Assembly: GCF_007830515.1 (NCBI RefSeq)
Contig: NZ_VLKT01000019.1
Coordinates: 1-64,000 of the forward strand
Reading direction: 5' to 3'
Source of the DNA: Mesorhizobium tianshanense
GTDB lineage: Bacteria > Pseudomonadota > Alphaproteobacteria > Rhizobiales > Rhizobiaceae
Length of the DNA: 64,000 nt
The position numbers and the translations under genes were made by a program. Positions 17,901 through 25,275 of the stretch are shown here, one piece after another (positions within the stretch are counted from its first letter, which is position 1; the number at the start of each line of letters is the position of its first letter). Under the pieces are notes generated by a model. That model did no database searches and was not told the DNA's origin. It saw only the letters and a program-made list of their open reading frames with translations.

Positions 17901-17931
17901 ACCCGGTCTGAACTCGTTCCCTGGTGGTCAT
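14908..17931 (-). CDS. Class III nucleotide cyclase-ATPase-TPR signalling protein
   Basis: 1007 residues. Residues 18-190 form a class III cyclase domain with both metal aspartates (YYDIVGST and QGDGGCAYFGFP) and the LAARIQ helix, though the usual asparagine of V-N-x-A-x-R is replaced (IGVAPALAARIQ). Residues 210-450 are a STAND-type ATPase with P-loop HGDPGIGKSR and Walker B LLLIIEDVHWAD; the rest is TPR-like helices. Such proteins are cytoplasmic signal integrators. Here it heads a five-gene operon and overlaps the YcaO start, so it probably controls or serves the modification system. Cyclase activity is uncertain because of the altered asparagine. Confidence 0.88.
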   Translation of the reverse strand: MTTRERVQTGSLAGERRHVTALYYDIVGSTTLLNQLDPEEFGTMQRSLHNGAAALISDYNGYLERVQGDGGCAYFGFPESREDAAECAVAAAIEIVEWCEKLARQSESSLKVRVGITTGVVVIADASKTNLPGATEIIGVAPALAARIQSEAAPNSVAVAEATYRLTMGAFEFEEIGPRHLKGFGEPVLLWRPITRRQQFDRFTAYRRVSAPLIGREDELELFGRRWVRAASGNGQFILLHGDPGIGKSRLIAEFRRDLAAKGVRTLVFQCQPRGNSEPLHPFLEPLRKAIAETTGNADPDRDAVTRYLRSHGSEFSPLNAEIITFLVAGETEGGAGEAWQVDLSDEEIRARVVEAMLSLLTSPSALGPLLLIIEDVHWADTLTKALVAKLSGWIETRPILAAVTSREAIELDGFGDPNVLAVALSGLTAQATAELISTIWEDSPPDGLVAFIYEKSDGVPLFAEQLALWIRERAKAGLPDRAGLEALLRADSILDLRDLIAARLASLGPLRRVAQIASVLGRQFRRKLLACVLELGPLAIPLDEAIEALVQAGIVRRKSGGMEIRFRHVLIQEAAYDSLLKSERQEIHTSVVNLIQSGVVPPLSDETMAWHFGQAGQPVQAARHAIQAAEACDVRSAMQEAENLLDFAEKQLAQAGRNAESNEQLLRLLTVRGPVVAALFGRGSKQARAIYERGVSLCATVKDRDRAEWFPLYWGWWFTAPDYETQRARSDILVQDLEGSADPEVRLQSLHCAWATNIDAGLHSRCLKCVEQGLVLYDEDRARFNRGRYGGHDAKVCGLGERAFSMWFVGDDNGASESIIAAKRWAEHINHPNSMLHALEFEIELKRYRNDHPGVIAVSETIGELGRATPGVLIKAALFRAWAQGMSGDAAAGVMAFETGLTRWREIATYEGAPVFEGMRSELFERAGRNDEALSILDSIIAASTSSGQVFWLAELLRQRAVLRHALGESQEAVVADLRRALEVSTEQRAAALASRVRLDLDRLRL

Positions 17932-18858
17932 CGGACGTCCTGCAACACGCCTGAGATCGCCACGCGGCTTTCTCGGATGTTAAGAAGCTCCATCGCGATC
18001 ACTAAGGCTTAGAATAGTCCCATTGGCAACGGCATAATATGTTCCTAGCCCACCCGTCTGCTACCCGCTTCGCAACTCAGCCTTGATCATCAACGCGGGC
18101 TATCGGCGGAATGAACTCGAGCCGGCAGGCGCCGGTACTTACAATTTTACGCACTATTCGATGTGGAGACGTTCCGCGGCCAGCGCATCGGCCAAACAGG
18201 TGAAGTTCGCGGCCCAGGAGGAAAGTAGGACGCGACCTGATCGGAGGGGAACGATCTCGCAGCATTGGTTCACATCCGAAAAATGGCCGGCTTCAAATCG
18301 GAACGATGGCCGGCTTCGTCGAAATACGCACAGAAGTTGACATCGGGCACTTGGTGTACTGACGAGCACCGTGACGCGCGCTGGTCCTGTGAGGTGCACC
18401 TGCAGGCACCGGTTTCCGCACTTAGTCGGATCCGCCAGCCTTACGAGTAATGATGGTGTATTTACCGCACCCAACTGTGCGCCTATTTGTACGTACGTGA
18501 AGATTTCCGCAGAATGGCGGAGGGTTGCTCCGTCTAGTGCCGGTTGGTAGGTGCTTGAGGCGGGCATGCTGGAGCCTCTAATGGTACAATAATTGGACAG
18601 AGTACCAAGAAGCCGCCCGCAAGTGCACTGTTTGTGTGGCCGTTCTACGCCCAGCAAAGTCCAATTTGCGCCTTATAGGGGCGCACTTGTGCGGCTTCGA
18701 GGGTTGAGGTGGTAAAAGCCCCGGAATTGTTTTTCCGCTGAATCGGCAGTTGTTCGAACTTTCACTCTTGCCTTTGGCTGGTCTCATCGGTCGGACTGCA
18801 GCGGTAACAAGCACGGCCTATGCCATGAGGCAGCACGGCGGAAACGAGGAGGCACCAC
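17932..18858. other. Long intergenic region upstream of the YcaO operon
   Basis: No convincing gene. ATGGCCGGCTTC occurs twice at 18283-18316 in the style of IS21-family terminal repeats, suggesting an IS remnant. TACGTACGTGAA at 18490-18501 is repeated exactly beside the integrase (26669-26680). The operon promoter should lie within the first 150 bases left of this region, but no clear -35/-10 pair stands out. Confidence 0.5.
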
Positions 18859-19596
18859 GTGGCGACCCTGACCGAAAAGACGCTGACCAGCCTGGCGAGT
18901 GAATTCCGCCTGTCTCCTGGCAAACACTCCTCTCCCGACGAGGGCATGTGTGCCATGGAATTGGTGGCCTTCCTCGATGGTGGCCCTCACACTGATCAAC
19001 CGCGGTGTACCTGCGAACTCGTCAGTGCTTTCGTGCGCAGCATCAACGACAACATGCCGGACGATGTCCGCCACAAGCTGCTGCCCTTTCTGCCGCGTCT
19101 GATCGGCACCGTTGCCGATAACCACGAGCAGGAGCAGGAGCGGCATGATTACTTCGCCTGGCAGACAATCCGCGTTTTCGCTCCGGCCGCACTACGTGCC
19201 CAGGGCTATCGACGATTTGCACGGGTACTGCAGAACGCAGAGACGTTGCGGAGTGCGCGGGCCATTGCGGACACCGTGCGGCGTGGGGTCGCCAACAAGG
19301 AAACGGATGATACGCCCACACCGGCAGCGCTCGCGGTCCACCATGCTGCGCGCGCAGCTGGCGCCGCCATGTGGTTCGCAGGACGCCAAGATGGCTTCCT
19401 GAAGGGAAATTCGATCACGCCCTGGACGACATGCCCCGAGGCTGCGGCGAGCGCAGCCTTCCAGGCGCACCGGGCGGGCTCGGCTGGTGTATGGGACCAG
19501 GCCCTTGACGCGCTCGAAGGCGTGCTGTCGATCGGTTCAGCCGAAAGGGGATCGGCTACGATAGCGAGGTCTGCAGTAGGCGCTCTTTCTCTTTGA
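18859..19596 (+). CDS. Phage/island-associated protein of unknown function
   Basis: 245 residues from a GTG at 18859 with GAGGAGG upstream. The block SPDEGMCAMELVAFLDGGP, then CTCELVSAFVRSINDNMPD and KLLPFLPRLIGTVAD, matches a family I know from phages and integrated elements (EGHxCVMEAVAYVAGE-type), always of unknown role. The C-terminal half is alanine-rich and helical. No membrane segment. It faces the terminase-like HTH gene and probably has its own promoter. Confidence 0.8.
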   Translation: MATLTEKTLTSLASEFRLSPGKHSSPDEGMCAMELVAFLDGGPHTDQPRCTCELVSAFVRSINDNMPDDVRHKLLPFLPRLIGTVADNHEQEQERHDYFAWQTIRVFAPAALRAQGYRRFARVLQNAETLRSARAIADTVRRGVANKETDDTPTPAALAVHHAARAAGAAMWFAGRQDGFLKGNSITPWTTCPEAAASAAFQAHRAGSAGVWDQALDALEGVLSIGSAERGSATIARSAVGALSL

Positions 19597-19611
19597 GGGG
19601 TATTCTCCGCA

Positions 19612-20142
19612 TCACCATTCGGAACGCGGGTCGTCGAACGGCACTGGCTCGACGTCGGTCTCGTCCTGCCAGCCTTGCGGCTCTTCGGGCTCTTGAGGGG
19701 GCTGGCCACGACGCATGGAGGCAATCGAGGGCCTGGTAAGGCCGTCAGGCTCGTTGGCGCGGTCGGCGGGCTCTTGTGTGCCGGGAAATGCTTCAACGCG
19801 TCTGGCGGGCTCGGCAGGGCCGTCGAGCAGGGCGGCGATGTCGAGCAGCTTCTTCAGCTCCGCTGCCGCTTCTGCGGCGTGTGCCGCCTTCGCCTTCGCG
19901 TTGTGAAGGCCACGGTCTAGTGCAGCGGCGAATTCAGGGTGCTCGACCTGCCATCGTTGAACGGTCCTGAACGTGACGCGCATCTGCCTCGCGATCTCCT
20001 CTCGCGGTATTCCCGTCTCGGCCAATCGGATGGCTTTTTCGGCGTCGTAGACGAACGGGCGGCCAGGGTTTGCGGGGAGGAAACCTTTGCGGTGAGGCAG
20101 TGCGTAGGGTGCCATTTGGGGCTCATTTTTTAGGGACTGCAT
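19612..20142 (-). CDS. Homeodomain-like HTH protein, terminase-small-subunit-like
   Basis: 176 residues. An N-terminal helix-turn-helix (KAIRLAETGIPREEIARQM then VTFRTVQRWQVEHPEFAAAL) is followed by a helical Ala/Lys-rich arm and an acidic disordered tail (QDETDVEPVPFDDPRSEW). This layout recalls phage small terminase subunits or Xis-like regulators. The ATG at 20142 has no clear ribosome site; a second ATG at 20115 is an alternative. The octamer palindrome GTTATAAC just upstream could be its operator. In a phage satellite such a protein would redirect packaging, which is speculation here. Confidence 0.7.
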   Translation of the reverse strand: MQSLKNEPQMAPYALPHRKGFLPANPGRPFVYDAEKAIRLAETGIPREEIARQMRVTFRTVQRWQVEHPEFAAALDRGLHNAKAKAAHAAEAAAELKKLLDIAALLDGPAEPARRVEAFPGTQEPADRANEPDGLTRPSIASMRRGQPPQEPEEPQGWQDETDVEPVPFDDPRSEW

Positions 20143-20233
20143 GTTATAACATTATATGACTGAACACGTTGGGTTTTTCGCCGCGCTGGCTGCTCTGCCG
20201 CTGGCTGCTCTGCCGCTGGTTGCTCGGCCCGCT

Positions 20234-20417
20234 TTACGCCTCTTCATCGTCCTTGCCTTCACGCAGCAACCATTCGGCCTCTTCGACCCACAATCGTAAC
20301 TTCTCGTAGTTCGGGCGTGGCTGCTTTGCCGCCGCCTTCGCCTTCGCCTTCGCCTTCGCCTCGGCTTCGGCCTCTGCCGCCTTTGCATAGAACTCAGCGT
20401 TCGAGCGGGGTTTTCAT
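20234..20417 (-). pseudogene. Small Ala/Glu/Lys-rich protein gene with a one-base frameshift
   Basis: ATG at 20417 gives MKTPLER then stops; shifting one base at the CGCTGAG junction opens EFYAKAAEAEAEAKAKAKA and then PRPNYEKLRLWVEEAEWLL to a stop at 20234. The joined 60-residue product looks like a genuine coiled-coil-type phage protein. The extra T is either a true frameshift, a sequencing error or a recoding site. Confidence 0.55.
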
Positions 20418-20447
20418 AGCTTTGTCAGGCGGCTCGTAGCATCACCG

Positions 20448-20570
20448 TCAGATCGGCTTTGGTATGCGGCGGCGTGGGGCTATCCTGAACGTCGTGTCGC
20501 TTCCGTGTGGCGTGCTCGCTTGTGCTTGCGGCGCCCGGTGCGCTTCGAGGTCGATGATTTTCTCAGCCAT
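20448..20570 (-). CDS. 40-residue island protein
   Basis: ATG at 20570 follows AAGGAG by eight bases. The product begins MAEKIIDLEAHRAP, a start style common among small phage and island proteins, and ends with a basic tail (RIAPRRRIPKPI). No known domain. It lies between the iteron-like array and the frameshifted small gene on the same strand. Confidence 0.5.
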   Translation of the reverse strand: MAEKIIDLEAHRAPQAQASTPHGSDTTFRIAPRRRIPKPI

Positions 20571-20690
20571 GGTTTACGCTCCTTCACGGTTGTTGGCGGG
20601 ATGTCAGCCTGCGTCATTGGCCCATCCCAGGTTGTATTTTCGTTGGGTGTGCTTTTGTGGCGCTCGCATGGCTGCGCCCTCGGGCGGGGG

Positions 20691-20793
20691 CAAATGCGCG
20701 CTCTTGCGCATTCTCCCCCTAGGGGGCCATGCTCGTCAAATGCGCACGTGTTTTGCGCATTTGATGCGCATTTGAAAAAGCTCAAAATGCGCA
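20691..20793. repeat. Iteron-like array with 12-bp palindrome, candidate replication origin
   Basis: Six copies of the motif TGCGCATTTGA or its complement occur in about 100 bases: 20691 (part), 20704 (part), 20736-20746, 20754-20764, 20765-20775 (in tandem with the previous one) and 20782-20793 (one extra A). CCCCCTAGGGGG lies among them at 20715-20726. The array is next to the helicase gene, the usual place for iterons bound by a replication initiator. It could instead be an operator array. Confidence 0.65.
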
Positions 20794-20815
20794 ATACCTA
20801 GGGTTGCAATTGCAT

Positions 20816-22105
20816 TCATGCTTCACCTTCGTCAGACGACGTCAGCGCGATGCTTACGAACAGCCCTTGCTGCTGCTTTCGTTTTGCAGGGCTGTAGTAA
20901 TCGCCGACACGCACGACACCATCTTTTATCCACTGCTTGACGATCTGCCGCGCGTCGGAAGCAGTCTTGCCTGGTTCGTGCAGCTCGAACGCACGTGACA
21001 CGCACCGCTCCTTGGCGCCTGTCGCGTTGCTGTAGCGCTCGCCGTCGCCTGGACCGTCGCGTATCTCCATGAGGATACGGGTGGCGGTGTCTTTACCCAT
21101 GCCGGCCATCAGGTCTGGCGGTGACCACGGCTCGATGGCCTGCACCTGGTCACCGTTGTCGAGCCTTACATTAACCAGCCTGAACCACAGCGCCCCGCGC
21201 GCGGGAGGCACGATGTTTACCTTGGCGCTGTCGACGCGCGAGTACCACTTGCGTTCGTCTTCCGGGACGCGGAACTGGGCAGCGTCCTGAACGCTCATGC
21301 CGGTCATCGTATAGCCTAGACGGGCGGCGTCCTTGAACGCCGACGCGCCACGGCCACGATCCGCGTTACCAGGGTCTCCCGCACCTTTGTTTGTGTGGTG
21401 CGGTGTGTTGATCGCGATGTTGAATTTCGACGCCATATCAGTCAGAACCTGTGCGACGGCGTCCATGTGGTCGTTACTGTTCTCCTCGACGCCGTGTATC
21501 TTCTTGAGCGGGTCGAGAATGAGCACGTCTATCTTCTGTTCGGTGATCAGCATCTCTAATGACGCCGCCAGCGGTCCTAGCGTCGGCTGCCTGGTCTCCG
21601 GATCGATGACCATCAGTTTGCCGTCTTCACGCTTCAGCACGGCCAGTTGGAACCGCTCCTGTATGTCTTCAGGTTTAACCTTGTGGTGCTGCATCGCCGC
21701 GCCGACGCGCCGATCCAGCTCGTCTGCATCGTCTTCGAAGCACACAAGCACCACGTTGTACCGGCCGTATACATGTTCGCCGGTCAGCGGGCGTCCTGAA
21801 GCCATCGCCAGCGCCTGACTGATCACGAGCGATGTCTTGCCAGTGCCGCCGGTGGCGAGGTATGAGCTGAGGAACCTCTTGCAATAGGCATCACCGAGTA
21901 GAAACTCTCGTGGCGGCAGCTTCGCGGTTTCGATGCTCGCCGCGCTCCATGTCTCGATGCGCCGCACTGCCTGCGGCGCCACAGGCTCCGCGCGCGGCTG
22001 TTTATGGCCACCACCCTGCGCGTTGGCCATCATCTGCCTGAGCAGGTCCATCGTGGCGGCCTTGACCTCTTGGTCTGGCTGCGCCGCTCCATTAACGATT
22101 GTCAT
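20816..22105 (-). CDS. RepA-like AAA helicase/ATPase of the element
   Basis: 429 residues. Walker A is YLATGGTGKTSLVISQALAM, Walker B KIDVLILDPLKKIHGV, followed by INTPHHTNKGAG and a GRGASAFKDAARLGYTM segment typical of RSF1010 RepA-type hexameric helicases and related phage proteins. The C-terminal 100 residues contain a winged-helix-like part (ASDARQIVKQWIKDGVVRVGD). The ATG at 22105 overlaps the end of the primase-like gene by 14 bases. It most likely drives replication of the excised element together with that protein. Confidence 0.88.
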   Translation of the reverse strand: MTIVNGAAQPDQEVKAATMDLLRQMMANAQGGGHKQPRAEPVAPQAVRRIETWSAASIETAKLPPREFLLGDAYCKRFLSSYLATGGTGKTSLVISQALAMASGRPLTGEHVYGRYNVVLVCFEDDADELDRRVGAAMQHHKVKPEDIQERFQLAVLKREDGKLMVIDPETRQPTLGPLAASLEMLITEQKIDVLILDPLKKIHGVEENSNDHMDAVAQVLTDMASKFNIAINTPHHTNKGAGDPGNADRGRGASAFKDAARLGYTMTGMSVQDAAQFRVPEDERKWYSRVDSAKVNIVPPARGALWFRLVNVRLDNGDQVQAIEPWSPPDLMAGMGKDTATRILMEIRDGPGDGERYSNATGAKERCVSRAFELHEPGKTASDARQIVKQWIKDGVVRVGDYYSPAKRKQQQGLFVSIALTSSDEGEA

Positions 22106-23294
22106 GACGGCCAACTTTCTTTCTGGCTATTTCCGCGACCAGCTCGACCAGGGTGCCGGCCAAGAGATCGACGGCATCGACCCCCTGCCGGGCTCCGGTC
22201 AGCTTCTGCAGTTTATCGGCGAGGGCGCTGACATCGCCCGGCTGCAAGCTCGCCGGCAGGTGGATCACCATCTCTGACCAGTCCATGACCCCCGGCACGC
22301 CTCTGGACGTCACGGTGAGGCAGCACGATTTGCCGCTATTGCTGCTCTTGCGCAGCCATGGCACCGGGCTGATATCGATGCGGATGCCACCGATCTCGCC
22401 GTTTTCCGCCATCCGGTACAGGTCAGCGAGCGTGTAGCCGTCGATATCCATGCCGTCCGTCAGGTCGTAGACATACGTCGTCCGCCCTGATGGGTCTCCG
22501 ATGCCTGATCTGGGCACCACCTGCCAACCGTGCTCGATGAGCGTGGCCTCAACGATCTCAAGCACCTTTTTGAAGTCCGCCATCGACAGCACCGGCAGGC
22601 TGCTCCGTGGCACGGTCAGCGGCGAATAGCCCTCGATCCACGAATAGTCGCGCAGTATGTTTTGGGTGCGCATCTCGACCGTATGGGCAAAGAAGGCACC
22701 GAAGTACTTCGCCGGTTTCCTGAAAACACCATTCCGCCAGGCCAACTGCCCGCCGCCGCCGAAAATCTCGACCATATGCGTCTCGACGGTCTCACCATGC
22801 GGATCGGCACCCGGCCGACAGAAGTGGCTGCTCTGCATCCGGTAGAAATCGGCGTCGGGGCCGGCGAGGCAGAAATGGGCTTCCTTTACCCCGCCGCCCA
22901 TTCTCACCATCGCGTCATACAGCGCCGGCACCGCATCCAGGACGCGACGGATCACGGTTTCGATGATCGGATCGTTGATGTCGAAATCAATGGCCGCCAG
23001 GCCATCCTCCAGACGCAAGGCGATCGCCTGCGGACGACACCACCAGCCGTGCTCTATGATGAACTCGCCCGGGTTCTTCGGGTGCTTCCGTTTGCGTCTG
23101 CCCAGCCCGTCCTTGTCGACGATGAACTGCTTCTTGCGGTACGCCGTCGCTAGCCATTCAGGGACTGGGCTGGAGGTGGCCCAGCCCCAGGCAGCGCAAC
23201 GCTTGTCGATCGCGTAGAGCGGCGTGTAGCCCATGCCGACCAGGCGCGAGGCAGTCTCGTACAGGTGCGCGGTGGTGATTGCGTGATCGATCAT
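22092..23294 (-). CDS. Primase-like (prim-pol type) replication protein
   Basis: 400 residues. The N-terminal part has GLAAIDFDINDP, a DxD-type acidic pair as in bifunctional primase-polymerases, then VRMGGGVKEAHFCLAG and THMVEIFGGGGQLAW, in the positions of the catalytic histidine and third acid of prim-pol domains. The C-terminal half is mixed and unrecognised. The gene order (ProQ, this gene, RepA-like helicase, with overlaps at both ends) supports a replication role. The exact enzyme class is inferred from pattern and context, not certain. Confidence 0.75.
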   Translation of the reverse strand: MIDHAITTAHLYETASRLVGMGYTPLYAIDKRCAAWGWATSSPVPEWLATAYRKKQFIVDKDGLGRRKRKHPKNPGEFIIEHGWWCRPQAIALRLEDGLAAIDFDINDPIIETVIRRVLDAVPALYDAMVRMGGGVKEAHFCLAGPDADFYRMQSSHFCRPGADPHGETVETHMVEIFGGGGQLAWRNGVFRKPAKYFGAFFAHTVEMRTQNILRDYSWIEGYSPLTVPRSSLPVLSMADFKKVLEIVEATLIEHGWQVVPRSGIGDPSGRTTYVYDLTDGMDIDGYTLADLYRMAENGEIGGIRIDISPVPWLRKSSNSGKSCCLTVTSRGVPGVMDWSEMVIHLPASLQPGDVSALADKLQKLTGARQGVDAVDLLAGTLVELVAEIARKKVGRHDNR

Positions 23295-23695
23295 GCCGTC
23301 ACCTCATGTTGCCGTTCACGGCGTGTCCTGGCGGCGGCTCTGAGCGCGGCGAAGCCGTCTAGAAGTGCCGGAGCAGCAGCCGGAGGCGCCGATCGCTTCT
23401 GAGCTGCCTTCTTGACAGCCTCGAGCGCTGCTGCGGCGTGCGCGGCCTCTTTCTCAGTGACGACACCGGCCGGCTTGCCGTCGAGGTCGAGCCGAGCCGC
23501 GCCGGCCACCTGCCTACGCCGGTAGTTCGACGACCGGATATACCAGCCGATCCCGACGGCCACCTCGACGGCGTCGTGGCCGGCGGCGAGCAGATCTTCG
23601 CGGATGCCGATCTTGAGCGGCTTGCGATCCTTATGGCTGAACGCCAGCGGGTAGCGCCGTTCCCATGCCGCTATGATGTCGCGTGGGTCGGTCAT
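23291..23695 (-). CDS. ProQ/FinO family RNA-binding protein
   Basis: 134 residues. The ProQ/FinO core is clear: YPLAFSHKDRKPLKIGIRED, then GIGWYIRSSNYRRRQV and GAARLDLDGKPAGVVTEKEA. Such proteins bind structured RNA and, on plasmids, control copy number or conjugation through antisense RNA. The C-terminal 50 residues are Ala/Arg-rich. The ATG at 23695 overlaps the stop of the upstream small membrane gene, and its own end overlaps the primase-like gene by four bases. It probably regulates replication of the element. Confidence 0.88.
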   Translation of the reverse strand: MTDPRDIIAAWERRYPLAFSHKDRKPLKIGIREDLLAAGHDAVEVAVGIGWYIRSSNYRRRQVAGAARLDLDGKPAGVVTEKEAAHAAAALEAVKKAAQKRSAPPAAAPALLDGFAALRAAARTRRERQHEVTA

Positions 23696-23790
23696 GACCG
23701 CACCCATGACGTGATCAGGTAGCCGAGCAGGAAGGCCAACAGCCATTCGGCGCCGGCGATCAAAGTGGTATGGGAGATGATGATGCTCAT
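23692..23790 (-). CDS. 32-residue membrane peptide upstream of ProQ gene
   Basis: ATG at 23790 starts MSIIISHTTLIAGAEWLLAF, continuing LLGYLITSWVRS, one hydrophobic helix. Its stop overlaps the ProQ start in ATGA fashion, which suggests real translation and coupling. The ribosome site (AAGG, some distance upstream) is weak. Confidence 0.5.
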   Translation of the reverse strand: MSIIISHTTLIAGAEWLLAFLLGYLITSWVRS

Positions 23791-23943
23791 TGGACAGGCC
23801 TTTGTCGGGCCGTCACGAAAGAGGAGCTTGCCGTGGCAGAGAGTTAGGCTTATATCGGCTTTAGGATTTATTTCCTACCGAACTAGCGCACCTTCTCTCT
23901 CTCCACGCCGTTGCGGTCTCCCGTGACGGCGTTTCTTTTTCGG

Positions 23944-24222
23944 CTAAGCGGCTGTTCGTGATGCGCGACGCGCCGACGGTGTGGCTTCGCGTAGGGCGCG
24001 ACGCCTCTCCGCTGCGGCTTCGCGCTCGTGGAGCCATTCGGCTTCGGCCTCGGCGGTAATGCGCACGAGCCTGCCGATGACAAGTTCGCGCGGGCCGTAT
24101 CCTTTATCCCTCATGACGTAATAGCTGCTGCGGCTGAAACCGTAGCGCCGGCAAAAGCTGTCGATGTCGCTGGGCGTCGTCTTCATGGCATGTTCGAGCG
24201 CTTCTTTGAGAACGGTGTCCAT
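23944..24222 (-). CDS. AlpA/excisionase-like HTH protein
   Basis: 92 residues from an ATG with AAGGAAG upstream. The core DIDSFCRRYGFSRSSYYVM is a MerR-type winged HTH, followed by GPRELVIGRLVRITAEAEAEWLHERE, the usual wing and end of AlpA-like and Xis-like proteins. It is encoded in the integrase-proximal module and probably acts as excision factor or activator of the replication genes downstream on the same strand. Confidence 0.8.
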   Translation of the reverse strand: MDTVLKEALEHAMKTTPSDIDSFCRRYGFSRSSYYVMRDKGYGPRELVIGRLVRITAEAEAEWLHEREAAAERRRALREATPSARRASRTAA

Positions 24223-24375
24223 TTTTTACTGCTTCCTTTTGTGCTGGTTTATTTCCTCCGAATTAGTTGGACTGTGGTAGAGATAGCTAACCGCGTTGTA
24301 GTATCAAGAGGTTGTTTTATATCAATCACTTAAGGGTACTTGGCAGGTACCATGCCAAGTACCATAAGCGAGATT

Positions 24376-24729
24376 TTAGACTTCCCCGAGCCGGTCGAGG
24401 GAGCGCGCCACGGCGACGCGCATATCGTCGGGCCAGTTCAACCGATCGATGAAATCGCGTAAAACGTCGAGGCCGGGGCACTCGCCGCCATCTGCCAGGG
24501 CGTCAAGCCACTTATCGTTTAGCTCTACCTGGATTTCGCGCCTGACCGCAGCTCTAATTCTGGCTCTGAACGCGGCCATCTGCTGGTCCCACTGCTCCTC
24601 CACCTGGTCCATATGCTCCCTCACCTGGTCCTTTATGCGCTGCCGGACTTCCGAGTCCAGCAAAGGGCGCTTAGCCTGCGGAGCGGCGGTCTCGAATGCG
24701 GTCGGCTTGTCGTTCGCTGTCGTTTTCAT
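24376..24729 (-). CDS. Hypothetical helical protein
   Basis: 117 residues from an ATG with GGAAG upstream. A long charged helix (RQRIKDQVREHMDQVEEQWD, then QQMAAFRARIRAAVRREI) suggests a coiled coil; the C-terminus (LDVLRDFIDRLNWPDDMRVA) is also helical. No cysteine, no membrane segment. It lies between the HTH gene and a membrane protein gene. Function unknown. Confidence 0.65.
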   Translation of the reverse strand: MKTTANDKPTAFETAAPQAKRPLLDSEVRQRIKDQVREHMDQVEEQWDQQMAAFRARIRAAVRREIQVELNDKWLDALADGGECPGLDVLRDFIDRLNWPDDMRVAVARSLDRLGEV

Positions 24730-24792
24730 GTTGGTCTTCCTTCTGTGGCAATGGACGGTTTCGTTTAGGCGACTGTCCAGCCATGTGGCTGG

Positions 24793-25227
24793 TCATGTAT
24801 CAACGTGTCTGGAGAATTTGCGGGTCCCTCTCTGGCCTAATACACGCCAAACTGTGGACCAATCAGCTACACGGAGGTAAAAAGAAGGGCCGCGACAAGC
24901 GGCCCTCGGTCTATATACTATGGTTCGGTATTGCCGGGCCCGGCGCCGCACTTCGCGACCGATGCTCCGCGCCGCGCGCAAGCACGCCGCAGCCGCGTTA
25001 AGAGCGCCCTCGAGTAGTAGCCGGCGCAGTGCCCATAGCGCGCGCACCGTGATGAGCACCAGCGCAAAGACCCCTGTCCAGCCGTCCAACCGGTGGGAAT
25101 GCCAGTGATGGTAGTACCGGTAATAGGGGTAGACCACGGGCCTGATGAGATAGATGGAGCACGCGGCATAAAACCACGCAACTAACTGGCCCCAGACCGC
25201 TTGATGACCTCGGTGTCTCGGGTTCAA
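24793..25227 (-). CDS. Hypothetical membrane protein after the integrase
   Basis: 144 residues in a frame opening with a TTG at 25227. It contains two hydrophobic stretches (WGQLVAWFYAACSIYLIRP and WTGVFALVLITVRALWALRR) with a Tyr/His-rich loop (YPYYRYYHHWHSHR) between them. An ATG at 25285, overlapping the integrase stop, starts MNDQNRSSPFRPGERAEVEP in another frame; a one-base shift near 25210 would join the two into a longer protein. So the gene may be frameshifted, or the TTG may be the real start. Confidence 0.45.
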   Translation of the reverse strand: MNPRHRGHQAVWGQLVAWFYAACSIYLIRPVVYPYYRYYHHWHSHRLDGWTGVFALVLITVRALWALRRLLLEGALNAAAACLRAARSIGREVRRRARQYRTIVYRPRAACRGPSFYLRVADWSTVWRVLGQRGTRKFSRHVDT

Positions 25228-25275
25228 CTTCGGCGCGCTCGCCTGGCCTGAAGGGAGATGATCTGTTCTGGTCGT

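Noticed and set aside
18154..18657. Minus frame upstream of the YcaO operon as a precursor peptide
   Set aside because: Many cysteines but no ribosome site, no leader-like start, and it overlaps an IS-remnant-like repeat.
20152..20388. Arg-rich minus frame with eleven arginines in a row
   Set aside because: Out-of-frame reading of the Ala/Glu/Lys repeat of the frameshifted gene at 20234-20417.
20480..20794. 104-codon minus frame over the iteron-like array
   Set aside because: No ribosome site, composition like shuffled sequence, and it covers repeats rather than coding blocks.
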